Under the pieces are notes generated by a model. The model was not told where the DNA came from. It did no database searches and saw only the letters and a program-made list of their open reading frames with translations. 20,270 nt of DNA, taken from assembly GCA_024404275.1 (NCBI GenBank), contig JAKSQG010000015.1:1-20270 (forward strand), written 5' to 3'. This DNA is from Clostridia bacterium (GTDB lineage: Bacteria; Bacillota; Clostridia; Christensenellales; Aristaeellaceae). Both the position numbers and the translations under genes were made by a program. Shown here in pieces: positions 14,071-20,270 of the stretch. How positions within the stretch are numbered: position 1 is the stretch's first letter; the number at the start of each line of letters is the position of its first letter.

Positions 14071-14586
14071 TCAGCCCAGGATCTCTTCCACGGTCTTGCC
14101 GCGCAGCTGCGCGACCTGTTCCGCGGAGCGGAGATTCTTCAGGCACTCGATCGTCGCCTTAACGGTGTTGATCTTGTTGTTGGAGCCGAAGCTCTTGGTG
14201 CGGATGTCCTTGATGCCGGCCAGTTCCAGAACGGGACGGGCAGCGCCACCGGCGATCACGCCGGCGCCTTCCTCAGCGGGAAGCAGGACGACCTTCGCGG
14301 TGCCATAGTAACCGGTGACGGGGTGCGGAATGGTGGTGCCGGTCACAGGCACGTTGACAAGATGCTTCTTGCCGTCTTCATTGGCCTTGCGGATGGCTTC
14401 GGGAACTTCCTTGGCCTTGCCCATGCCAACGCCTACACGGCCGTTCTTGTCGCCGATGACGACCAGGGCCACGAAGCGCATATTGCGGCCGCCCTTAACG
14501 GTCTTGGATACGCGGTTGACCTCAACCAGCTTCTCCTCAAATTCGCTCTGGGGCTCTTCGCGGCGATCACGATTTCTGCGTTCCAT
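14071..14586 (-). CDS. rpsE: 30S ribosomal protein S5
   Basis: S5 helps decoding accuracy at the mRNA entry. The 171 residues have a short charged N-terminal lead (ERRNRDRREEPQSEFEEK), then the double-stranded RNA-binding-like domain FEEKLVEVNRVSKTVKGGRNMRF and the C-terminal domain (GVGMGKAKEVPEAIRKA; GAGVIAGGAARPVLELAGIKDI). Length and motifs are ordinary. It follows rplR by 20 bases and precedes rpmD by 14. Confidence 0.98.
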   Translation of the reverse strand: MERRNRDRREEPQSEFEEKLVEVNRVSKTVKGGRNMRFVALVVIGDKNGRVGVGMGKAKEVPEAIRKANEDGKKHLVNVPVTGTTIPHPVTGYYGTAKVVLLPAEEGAGVIAGGAARPVLELAGIKDIRTKSFGSNNKINTVKATIECLKNLRSAEQVAQLRGKTVEEILG

Positions 14587-14606
14587 TTGCGTCCTTTGCC
14601 TCCTTC

Positions 14607-14975
14607 TCAGAATTCAAGGCCCGCTTCACGGGCGCCATCAGCAAGGGCCTTTACACGGCCGGTATACAGATAGCCGCCGCGATCGAAGACGACCTTGTCG
14701 ATGCCGGCCTGCTTGGCACGCTCGGCAACCAGCTTGCCAATCAGCTTGGCTTCGCCGGTCTTGTCCACTTCTTCCGTCTGGCCCTTCATGGCGGGATCCA
14801 GGGAGGAAGCCTGCACCAGGGTGATGCCCTTGGTATCGTCGATCACCTGGGCATAAATGTACTTGTTGCTGCGATAGACGCACAGACGCGGCATTTCAGG
14901 GGTGCCGCTGATCTTTTTGCGGACGCGAGCATGGCGGATTACGCGCACTTCATTACGGTCACGCTTTTTGAACAT
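14607..14975 (-). CDS. rplR: 50S ribosomal protein L18
   Basis: L18 binds 5S rRNA together with L5 and brings it to the large subunit. The 122 residues show the basic N-terminus (RNEVRVIRHARVRKKISG), PRLCVYRSNKYIYAQVIDD, the middle KLIGKLVAERAKQAGIDKVVFDRGGYLYTGRVKALADGAREAGLEF that closes the family. Length is standard. It lies 18 bases after rplF. Confidence 0.98.
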   Translation of the reverse strand: MFKKRDRNEVRVIRHARVRKKISGTPEMPRLCVYRSNKYIYAQVIDDTKGITLVQASSLDPAMKGQTEEVDKTGEAKLIGKLVAERAKQAGIDKVVFDRGGYLYTGRVKALADGAREAGLEF

Positions 14976-14993
14976 TTGCAGTCACTCCTTTCC

Positions 14994-15533
14994 TTACTTA
15001 CCGCTCTTGCCTTCCTTGCGCAGGATGTGCTCATCTTCGTACTTGATGCCCTTGCCCAGGTAGGGTTCGGGCTTACGGATGGCACGGATATCCGCGGCAA
15101 GGTTACCAACCTGCTGCTTATCGGCGCCCTTCACCACGATCTTGGTCTGCGCGGGGCACTCAAAGGTGATGCCGGCGGGCGCAGGAATGATCACGGGATG
15201 GGAGAAACCGATGTTGATGTTCAGGGTGTTGTTTTCCACAGACGCGCGATAGCCGGTACCGACCATTTCCAGCGTCTTGGCAAAGCCCTCGCTCACGCCC
15301 TTGACCATGTTGGCCACCAGAGCGCGATACAGGCCGTGCATGGCCTTGTGGGGCTTAGCATCGGAAGGACGGGTCAGGGTAATGACGTTGCCTTCCTGCT
15401 TCACGGTGATAACGGGGTTCACCTGCTGGGACAGGGTGCCTTTGGGACCCTTGACGGTGACGAGGTTGTTCTCGTCAATGGTAACCGTCACGCCGGCGGG
15501 AACCGTAATCGGAAGCTTACCGATTCGAGACAT
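14994..15533 (-). CDS. rplF: 50S ribosomal protein L6
   Basis: L6 lies near the factor-binding site of the large subunit. The 179 residues start MSRIGKLPITVPAGVTVTID and carry the two L6 repeats, with the RNA-binding signature PEPYLGKGIKYEDEHILRKEGKSGK at the C-terminus. The ATG has AGGAGG upstream. It follows rpsH by 25 bases. Nothing unusual. Confidence 0.98.
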   Translation of the reverse strand: MSRIGKLPITVPAGVTVTIDENNLVTVKGPKGTLSQQVNPVITVKQEGNVITLTRPSDAKPHKAMHGLYRALVANMVKGVSEGFAKTLEMVGTGYRASVENNTLNINIGFSHPVIIPAPAGITFECPAQTKIVVKGADKQQVGNLAADIRAIRKPEPYLGKGIKYEDEHILRKEGKSGK

Positions 15534-15558
15534 TCTTTTTTACCTCCTAAGCGTGCAA

Positions 15559-15960
15559 TTACCAGATGTAGCAGAGAACTTCGCCGCCGAGATTTTCCTT
15601 GCGGGCGACACGGTCCACCATCAGGCCCTTAGAGGTGCTGATGATGGCGATGCCCAGACCGCCCAGAACCTTGGGCAGCTCCTCGCAGCGGGCATAAACG
15701 CGCAGACCGGGCTTGGAAATGCGCTTCAGGCCGGCAATGACGGGGGTGGACTTACCGTTGACATACTTGAGCACCAGCTTCAGCTGGCCCTGCAGGCCGT
15801 CATCGATCTCTTCGAAGGACTTGATGTAGCCTTCTTCGAGCAGAATCTTGGCAATGGCCTTCTTGGTGTTGCTGGCGGGCATCACAACGTTCTCATGACG
15901 TTCGATCTGAGCGTTGCGGATACGGGTGAGCATATCGGCAATAGGATCATTGATTACCAT
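15559..15960 (-). CDS. rpsH: 30S ribosomal protein S8
   Basis: S8 is a primary binder of the central domain of 16S rRNA and in Escherichia coli represses the spc operon. The 133 residues start MVINDPIADMLTRIRNAQIE and end with the signature ISTSKGLMVDRVARKENLGGEVLCYIW. ATG at 15960 is set by AAGGAGG 8 bases before it and by the conserved DPIADMLTRIRNA start; the frame runs on upstream across rpsN without a site. The gene follows rpsN by 16 bases. Confidence 0.98.
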   Translation of the reverse strand: MVINDPIADMLTRIRNAQIERHENVVMPASNTKKAIAKILLEEGYIKSFEEIDDGLQGQLKLVLKYVNGKSTPVIAGLKRISKPGLRVYARCEELPKVLGGLGIAIISTSKGLMVDRVARKENLGGEVLCYIW

Positions 15961-15976
15961 TACTGTTTCCTCCTTC

Positions 15977-16162
15977 TTACCAGCTCGCCTTGCGGACGCC
16001 GGGAATCTGGCCCTTGTAAGCCAGCTCACGGAAGCAGATACGGCAGAGGCCGTAACGGCGCAGTACGCTGTGCGGACGGCCGCACAGGCGGCAGCGGGTG
16101 TAAGCGCGGGTGGAGAACTTCGGCTCACGCTGCTGCTTGAGTTTCATGCTGAGTTTTGCCAT
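15977..16162 (-). CDS. rpsN: 30S ribosomal protein S14, type Z (zinc)
   Basis: The short, 61-residue form of S14 has Cys24, Cys27, Cys40 and Cys43 (CRLC ... CRIC) for one zinc and the typical RPHSVLRRYGLCRICFRELAYKG stretch, ending IPGVRKASW. It helps form the head of the small subunit near the decoding site. Bacteria with type Z often keep a zinc-free copy elsewhere; none is in the window. It sits between rplE and rpsH with 17- and 16-base gaps. Confidence 0.98.
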   Translation of the reverse strand: MAKLSMKLKQQREPKFSTRAYTRCRLCGRPHSVLRRYGLCRICFRELAYKGQIPGVRKASW

Positions 16163-16179
16163 TTTTGTCTCCTCCTCGC

Positions 16180-16722
16180 TTAATGTTCAAAAGGCATACC
16201 GAGCAGGCGAAGCAGTTCCTTCGCTTCCTCGTCGGTCTGGGCAGTGGTGACAAAGATCATTTCCATGCCGCGTACTTTTTCCACCTTATCGTATTCGATT
16301 TCGGGGAAGAGCAGCTGCTCCTTGATGCCCAGGCTGTAGTTGCCGCGACCATCGAAGGCCTTGGCGCTCACGCCGCGGAAGTCGCGGACGCGGGGCAGGG
16401 CCACGCTGATCAGCTTGTCCATGAACTCTTCCATACGGGCGCCGCGCAGGGTCACCTTGGCACCGACGTTCTGGCCTTCGCGAACCTTGAAGTTAGCGAT
16501 GCTCTTCTTGGCCTGCGTGACCTGGGGCTTCTGGCCGGCGATCTGGGTCAGTTCACTCACAGCAACTTCCAGAGCCTTGGCGTTGTCCTTGCAATCGCCC
16601 AGGCCCATGTTGATGACGATCTTGTCCAGCTTGGGGATCATCATCACGTTCTTGTAGCCGAACTTCTGCTGAAGAGCAGGAACGGCTTCGGTCAGGTATT
16701 TTTCCTTAATACGGGTAGCCAT
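16180..16722 (-). CDS. rplE: 50S ribosomal protein L5
   Basis: L5 binds 5S rRNA and forms a bridge to S13. The 180 residues show LQQKFGYKNVMMIPKLDKIVINMGLGD, VTQAKKSIANFKVREGQNVGAKVTLRG, the FRGVSAKAFDGRGNYSLGIKEQLLFPEIEYD signature and the C-terminal FVTTAQTDEEAKELLRLLGMPF. Length is normal. It follows rplX by 18 bases. Confidence 0.98.
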   Translation of the reverse strand: MATRIKEKYLTEAVPALQQKFGYKNVMMIPKLDKIVINMGLGDCKDNAKALEVAVSELTQIAGQKPQVTQAKKSIANFKVREGQNVGAKVTLRGARMEEFMDKLISVALPRVRDFRGVSAKAFDGRGNYSLGIKEQLLFPEIEYDKVEKVRGMEMIFVTTAQTDEEAKELLRLLGMPFEH

Positions 16723-16740
16723 ATTACCGTTTCCTCCTTA

Positions 16741-17058
16741 TCAGTCAATCTGTTCGTGGCACTTTTTGCAGATGCGGGTCTTGCTGCCGTCGGCGTTGAC
16801 CTTGATGGCAACACGGGCGGGGCGGCCGCACTTCTTGCACACCAGCATAACGTTGCTGGCGTCGATGGCGGCTTCCTGCTTGATGATACCGCCGGGCATA
16901 CCCTGACCACGGGGCTTCTGGTGCTTGGTCACCATGTTGACGCCTTCGACAACGACCTTACCGGTCTTGGGAAGAGCGGTCACAACGGTGCCCTTGGTGC
17001 CCTTGTCCTGGCCGGAAATGACGATGACCTGATCCTTGGCTTTAACATGCAGCTTCAT
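16741..17058 (-). CDS. rplX: 50S ribosomal protein L24 (four-cysteine form)
   Basis: L24 starts large-subunit assembly and lies near the peptide exit. The 105 residues open with a KOW motif, VKAKDQVIVISGQDKGTKGTVV, then GVNMVTKHQKPRGQGMPGGIIKQEAAIDASNVMLV. The C-terminus has Cys74, Cys77, Cys97 and Cys100 (CKKC ... CKKC), a likely zinc ribbon seen in a part of Bacillota and other phyla. Position between rplN and rplE is standard. Confidence 0.98.
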   Translation of the reverse strand: MKLHVKAKDQVIVISGQDKGTKGTVVTALPKTGKVVVEGVNMVTKHQKPRGQGMPGGIIKQEAAIDASNVMLVCKKCGRPARVAIKVNADGSKTRICKKCHEQID

Positions 17059-17075
17059 AATCTGTCATCCTCCTC

Positions 17076-17447
17076 TTACAGAACTTCGGGAGCGAGGGAC
17101 ACGATCTTCATGAAGTCCTTGTCCTCACGCAGTTCACGGGCAACAGGCCCAAAGATACGGGTGCCACGGGGCAGCTTCTGTTCATTGATCAGAACAGCAG
17201 CGTTGTCGTCGAAACGGATGTAGCTGCCATCCGCACGGCGGATGGGCTGGTGCTGACGCACGATCACGGCCTTGACCACATCGCCCTTCTTGACGGTGCC
17301 GCCGGTAGAGGCGGTCTTGACGCTGGCGACGATAATGTCGCCGATCGACCCGTCGCGGCGGAAAGAACCGCCCAGCACGCGGATGCACATGATCTCTTTG
17401 GCGCCGGAGTTATCGGCAACCTTAAGTCGCGTTTGCGGCTGAATCAT
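17076..17447 (-). CDS. rplN: 50S ribosomal protein L14
   Basis: L14 lies at the subunit interface and is the docking site of the silencing factor RsfS. The 123 residues read MIQPQTRLKVADNSGAKEIM, GGTVKKGDVVKAVIVR, RRADGSYIRFDDNAAVLIN and GTRIFGPVARELREDKDFMKIVSLAPEVL, fully typical. An AGGAGG site precedes the ATG. The 84-base gap before it (17448-17531) is the largest spacing upstream of secY; I see no gene, clear promoter or strong hairpin in it. Confidence 0.98.
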   Translation of the reverse strand: MIQPQTRLKVADNSGAKEIMCIRVLGGSFRRDGSIGDIIVASVKTASTGGTVKKGDVVKAVIVRQHQPIRRADGSYIRFDDNAAVLINEQKLPRGTRIFGPVARELREDKDFMKIVSLAPEVL

Positions 17448-17531
17448 ACGGGGTTTCCTCCTTTATAGTTTCCGCTCCATGCGACCCCTTTGGTCCATGG
17501 GCGGCCGAATACATTGAAATAGCGCAAACGC

Positions 17532-17792
17532 TTACTTGGCCTTTTCGATGATCTCCACCACGCGCCAGCGCTTTTCGCGGCTCAGCGGGCGGGTTTCCAT
17601 CAAGCGAACGGTATCGCCGATACCGCAGGCATTCTCTTCATCATGAGCCTTCAGCTTGCTGGTTCTGTTCATGATCTTGCCATACAGGGGATGACGCACA
17701 CGGTCCTTGATGGAGACCACAACGGTCTTGTCCATCTTGTCGCTCACAACGACGCCGATGCGGGTTTTACGGATTCCTCTTTCTTCGGACAT
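17532..17792 (-). CDS. rpsQ: 30S ribosomal protein S17
   Basis: S17 is a primary 16S rRNA-binding OB-fold protein. The 86 residues read RKTRIGVVVSDKMDKTVVVSIKDRVRHPLYGKIMNRTSKLKAHDEENACGIGDTVRLMETRPLSREKRWRVVEI, fully typical. AGGAGG precedes the ATG. It follows rpmC by 26 bases and leads to an 84-base gap before rplN. Confidence 0.98.
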   Translation of the reverse strand: MSEERGIRKTRIGVVVSDKMDKTVVVSIKDRVRHPLYGKIMNRTSKLKAHDEENACGIGDTVRLMETRPLSREKRWRVVEIIEKAK

Positions 17793-17818
17793 GGAATTGC
17801 CTCCTTTCTCGGTCGATA

Positions 17819-18010
17819 TCAGGCCTTGGTCTTCGCGGACAGCTCGGTCATCGCACGGGCGATGTCGCGCTTGACAGCGGTAATCTGCATAACGTTATCC
17901 AGCTTGCCGATGGCGAGATTGAAACGGAGGCCGAACAGCTCTTCCTTCAGATCTGCGATCTTTTTGGTCAGTTCTTCAACGGACATAGCCTTGAATTCGT
18001 TCGCCTTCAT
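17819..18010 (-). CDS. rpmC: 50S ribosomal protein L29
   Basis: The 63-residue, two-helix protein lies near the exit tunnel and helps dock trigger factor and SRP. The sequence shows MKANEFKAMSVEELTKKIADLKEELFGLRFNLAIGKLDN and ITAVKRDIARAMTEL, the usual pattern. It begins 2 bases after the rplP stop, so translation is likely coupled. Confidence 0.98.
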   Translation of the reverse strand: MKANEFKAMSVEELTKKIADLKEELFGLRFNLAIGKLDNVMQITAVKRDIARAMTELSAKTKA

Positions 18011-18012
18011 TC

Positions 18013-18444
18013 TTACTCACCATCCTTTCTTCCATACTGTTCCTTGCTGACGATCTTCACGCGCAGGGGCAGCTTGTGGCCGGCAAGGCGCAGGGCCTCA
18101 CGGGCATCGGCTTCCGCAACACCGGCGATCTCGAACAGCACGCGGCCGGGCTTAATGACGGCCACCCAGTATTCGGGAGAACCTTTACCGGAACCCATGC
18201 GGGTCTCGGCAGGCTTCGCGGTAACGGGCTTGTCGGGGAACATCTTGATCCACACCTGACCGCCGCGCTTGGTGTAGCGGGTCAGGGCGATACGGGCAGC
18301 TTCGATCTGCTGACTGGTCACCCAGCAGGGCTCCAGAGCCACCAGGCCGTACTCGCCGTAGGCGATGAAATTACCACGATGGGCAGCGCCCTTCATACGA
18401 CCGCGGAATACGCGGCGGCGCTTTACTCTCTTAGGCATCAACAT
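18013..18444 (-). CDS. rplP: 50S ribosomal protein L16
   Basis: L16 is a late assembly protein that helps position A-site tRNA. The 143 residues read MLMPKRVKRRRVFRGRMKGAA, YGEYGLVALEPCWVTSQQIEAARIALTRY, KRGGQVWIKMFPDKPVTAKPAETRMGSGKGSPEYWVAVIKPGR, all diagnostic. Of two nearby ATGs the first (18444) is kept: GGAGG is 10 bases away, and the start resembles MLLPKRVKYRR of Bacillus. It begins 3 bases after the rpsC stop. Confidence 0.98.
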   Translation of the reverse strand: MLMPKRVKRRRVFRGRMKGAAHRGNFIAYGEYGLVALEPCWVTSQQIEAARIALTRYTKRGGQVWIKMFPDKPVTAKPAETRMGSGKGSPEYWVAVIKPGRVLFEIAGVAEADAREALRLAGHKLPLRVKIVSKEQYGRKDGE

Positions 18445-18447
18445 GGC

Positions 18448-19131
18448 TTATTTGCCTCCTTCGGTACGCGCAGCAGGCTTTTTGGCCTGGGGCAGGACCT
18501 GGCCCTTATAGATCCAGACCTTTACGCCCAGACGGCCGTAAGTGGTTCTGGCCTCAGCAAAGCCATAGTCGATGTTAGCGCGCAGGGTCTGCAGCGGGAT
18601 GGAGCCCTCATGATAGTGCTCGGTACGGGCAATATCAGCGCCGTTCAGACGGCCGCTGACGGAAACCTTGATACCCTTGGCAGCTTCGCCGCCCTTCATG
18701 GGACGCATGGCGCGCTGAATGCTCTGCTTCATGGCGCGGCGGAAGGCGATGCGCTTTTCGAGCTGCTGGGCGATGTTCTCGGCCACCAGCTGAGCGTCGG
18801 TATCAGGAGACTTGATCTCCATCACGTTGATGTTGCAGGGATGGCCGAGGAACTTTTCGACTTCCGCCTTCAGTTCCTCAATGCCCTTGCCGCCGCGGCC
18901 GATGATCACGCCGGGCTTGCCGGTGAAGATGTTCACGGTCATACGGACGGCATTGCGCTCGACATCAATGCGGCTGATGCCGGCGGCATTGTACTTTTCT
19001 TTGAGCATTTCGCGCAGCTTGTGATCCTCGACGAGGTTATTCGCGAAATCTTTCTTATCGGCGAACCAGCGGGTGCTCCAATCGAAGATTACGCCAATAC
19101 GCGCGCCGCGCGGATTAACTTTCTGACCCAT
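18448..19131 (-). CDS. rpsC: 30S ribosomal protein S3
   Basis: S3 lies at the mRNA entry and has helicase-like function with S4 and S5. The 227 residues begin MGQKVNPRGARIGVIFDWSTRWFADKKDF, with the KH type 2 domain (VNIFTGKPGVIIGRGGKGIEELK, ~69-91) and the C-terminal domain (RRAMKQSIQRAMRPMKGGEAAKGIKVSVSGRLNGADIARTEHYHEGSIPLQTLRANIDYGFAEARTTYGRLGVKVWIYKG). The tail after that is short and basic. Normal length; 17 bases after rplV. Confidence 0.98.
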   Translation of the reverse strand: MGQKVNPRGARIGVIFDWSTRWFADKKDFANNLVEDHKLREMLKEKYNAAGISRIDVERNAVRMTVNIFTGKPGVIIGRGGKGIEELKAEVEKFLGHPCNINVMEIKSPDTDAQLVAENIAQQLEKRIAFRRAMKQSIQRAMRPMKGGEAAKGIKVSVSGRLNGADIARTEHYHEGSIPLQTLRANIDYGFAEARTTYGRLGVKVWIYKGQVLPQAKKPAARTEGGK

Positions 19132-19148
19132 TCGGAAACCTCCCTCTC

Positions 19149-19535
19149 TTACTGCTTAGCATCCAGGATCACGCTGATGTGGCTCGTACGGCGGAGCATC
19201 GGGGATGCGGAACCGCGGCTGCGGGCAACAAAACGCTTCAGCGTGGGGCCGGGATTGGCGTATACTTCGGCCACGTACAGGGTGCTGCGGTCCATCTCCA
19301 GGTTGTTGACGGCGTTGGCGATGGCGCTGCTGAGCAGCTTGTACACCACGGGGCTGGCGGCCTTGGGGGTATACTGCAGAATGGCCAGGGCTTCATCCGC
19401 GTTCTTGCCGCGGATCAGGTCGATGACAATCTTGACCTTGCGGGGAGAGATGCGCACGTTCTTCACATGCGCCTGCGGGCGCTTATCGCGGCTCTCGGCA
19501 CGCGCGGCACCCTTTTCACGGGTATTCTTTGCCAT
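19149..19535 (-). CDS. rplV: 50S ribosomal protein L22
   Basis: L22 lines the narrow part of the peptide exit tunnel. The 128 residues contain AHVKNVRISPRKVKIVIDLIRGKNADEALAILQYTPKAASPVVYKLLSSAIANAVNN and the tail loop PTLKRFVARSRGSASPMLRRTSHISVIL. The N-terminus carries about 20 extra charged residues (AKNTREKGAARAESRDKRPQ) compared with the shortest forms. It follows rpsS by 11 bases. Confidence 0.98.
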   Translation of the reverse strand: MAKNTREKGAARAESRDKRPQAHVKNVRISPRKVKIVIDLIRGKNADEALAILQYTPKAASPVVYKLLSSAIANAVNNLEMDRSTLYVAEVYANPGPTLKRFVARSRGSASPMLRRTSHISVILDAKQ

Positions 19536-19546
19536 ACTTACTCTCC

Positions 19547-19816
19547 TTACTTCGTCTTGTCGCCGCCATGGCCGCGGAAGGTGCGGGTGGGGGCGAATTC
19601 ACCGAACTTGTGGCCAACCATGTCCTCGGTCACATAGACCGGCACGTGCTTGCGGCCGTCATGAACGGCAATGGTGTGTCCGACAAAGTCGGGGAAGATA
19701 ACAGAAGAACGGGACCAGGTTTTCAGTACAGCCTTTTTCCCGGTCTTATTCATTTCCTGAACGCGCTTGAGCAGCGCTTCCTGGATGTAGGGGCCTTTCT
19801 TAACGGAACGGCTCAT
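19547..19816 (-). CDS. rpsS: 30S ribosomal protein S19
   Basis: S19 forms a complex with S13 in the subunit head. The 89 residues begin MSRSVKKGPYIQEALLKRVQEMN and contain TWSRSSVIFPDFVGHTIAVHDGRKHVPVYVTEDMVGHKFGEFAPTRTFRGHGG, fully typical. It follows rplB by 29 bases. Confidence 0.98.
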   Translation of the reverse strand: MSRSVKKGPYIQEALLKRVQEMNKTGKKAVLKTWSRSSVIFPDFVGHTIAVHDGRKHVPVYVTEDMVGHKFGEFAPTRTFRGHGGDKTK

Positions 19817-19845
19817 ATTTCAGATTGCCTCCTCTCGTTTTGCTC

Positions 19846-20270
19846 TTACTTCTTGCCCGCGCGCTTGACGATCATGCGGTTGGAGTACTTCTTGTGCTTG
19901 CGGGTCTTGAAGCCCAGAGCAGGCTTGCCCCACGGAGTAACAGGTGCGGGCATACCAACGGGGCTCTTGCCCTCGCCGCCGCCGTGCGGATGGTCGTTCG
20001 GGTTCATGACGACGCCGCGGACGGAGGGGCGGATGCCCATGTGGCGGGTGCGGCCGGCCTTACCGATGCGCACATTCTCATGATCGGTGTTGCCGACGGT
20101 ACCGATGGTGGCGCAGGCGTTCATGGGAACCTTGCGGACTTCACCGGAGGGAAGACGGACCTGAGCGAAGGTGCCTTCCTTGGCCATCAGCTGAGCATAG
20201 GCACCGGCGGTGCGGACCATCTGGCCGCCGCGGCCGGGCTTGATCTCCACATTGTGGATCAGGGTACCAA
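19846..20270 (-). CDS. rplB: 50S ribosomal protein L2 (5' partial)
   Basis: L2 is needed for joining of the subunits and shapes the peptidyl transferase site. The frame is open from the right edge: GTLIHNVEIKPGRGGQMVRTAGAYAQLMAKEG ... IRPSVRGVVMNPNDHPHGGGEGKSPVGM ... TRKHKKYSNRMIVKRAGKK. About 140 C-terminal residues of the usual ~276 are here, with the functionally important histidine in DHPHGGGEG kept. The N-terminal half and the start of the S10 part of the cluster lie outside the window. Confidence 0.98.
   Translation of the reverse strand, partial: GTLIHNVEIKPGRGGQMVRTAGAYAQLMAKEGTFAQVRLPSGEVRKVPMNACATIGTVGNTDHENVRIGKAGRTRHMGIRPSVRGVVMNPNDHPHGGGEGKSPVGMPAPVTPWGKPALGFKTRKHKKYSNRMIVKRAGKK

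Noticed and set aside
17448..17531. TATAAA just before the rplN ribosome site as a promoter
   Set aside because: There is no -35 at 16-18 bases, and the site would start transcription on top of the ribosome site. It is likely only part of the A-rich leader.
18076..19701. 541-codon open frame on + across rplP, rpsC, rplV and rpsS
   Set aside because: It crosses several conserved r-protein genes in antisense and has no family features.
1..20270. CRISPR arrays, tRNA/rRNA genes, insertion sequences, phage genes, defence or toxin-antitoxin genes
   Set aside because: No repeated spacer units, cloverleaf-like segments, transposase or integrase motifs, or known defence domains were seen on either strand. 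The window is mainly conserved housekeeping content.

Overview
The window looks like a chromosomal segment of a Clostridia-type Bacillota. The GC content looks moderately high by eye. Supporting signs are strong AGGAGG ribosome sites in front of almost every gene, a zinc-binding (type Z) S14, a zinc-LID adenylate kinase, an S4 lacking the zinc cysteine cluster, an L17 with a lineage-type internal insertion, and a KOW-domain RNA-binding gene between map and infA. I cannot name genus or family from the sequence alone.

Layout. Positions 1-3084 (+) hold carB, missing only its first ~35 codons, followed by a strong intrinsic terminator. Positions 3259-3882 (+) hold an SGNH-family hydrolase gene interrupted by one in-frame TAG. 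A bidirectional terminator separates it from a leftward accessory block: a SanA/YdcF-type membrane-anchored DUF218 protein, an unrecognised small secreted protein, a secreted double-SH3 protein with a clear sigma-A promoter, and a MoaE-like protein.

From 6620 to the right edge (all on the - strand, so transcription runs right to left) lies the S10-spc-alpha ribosomal supercluster. In transcription order it is rplB (partial), rpsS, rplV, rpsC, rplP, rpmC, rpsQ, rplN, rplX, rplE, rpsN, rpsH, rplF, rplR, rpsE, rpmD, rplO, secY, adk, map, a KOW gene, infA, rpmJ, rpsM, rpsK, rpsD, rpoA and rplQ, ending in an intrinsic terminator. Upstream of secY the spacing is 1-26 nt except for one 84-nt gap. 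After secY it loosens, with two gaps that hold RNA structure: secY-adk (153 nt, terminator-like hairpin) and rpmJ-rpsM (196 nt, several hairpins). No stretch over 300 bases lacks a gene.

The genes form an ordinary growth core: ribosome assembly, translation initiation, protein export, N-terminal methionine removal, adenylate balance and the RNA polymerase alpha subunit. I found no clear undescribed system, mobile element, CRISPR array, tRNA or rRNA. The items most worth a second look are the structured rpmJ-rpsM gap, the divergent MoaE-like gene just behind the ribosomal terminator, the single amber codon in the SGNH gene, and the hairpin inside the secY-adk junction.
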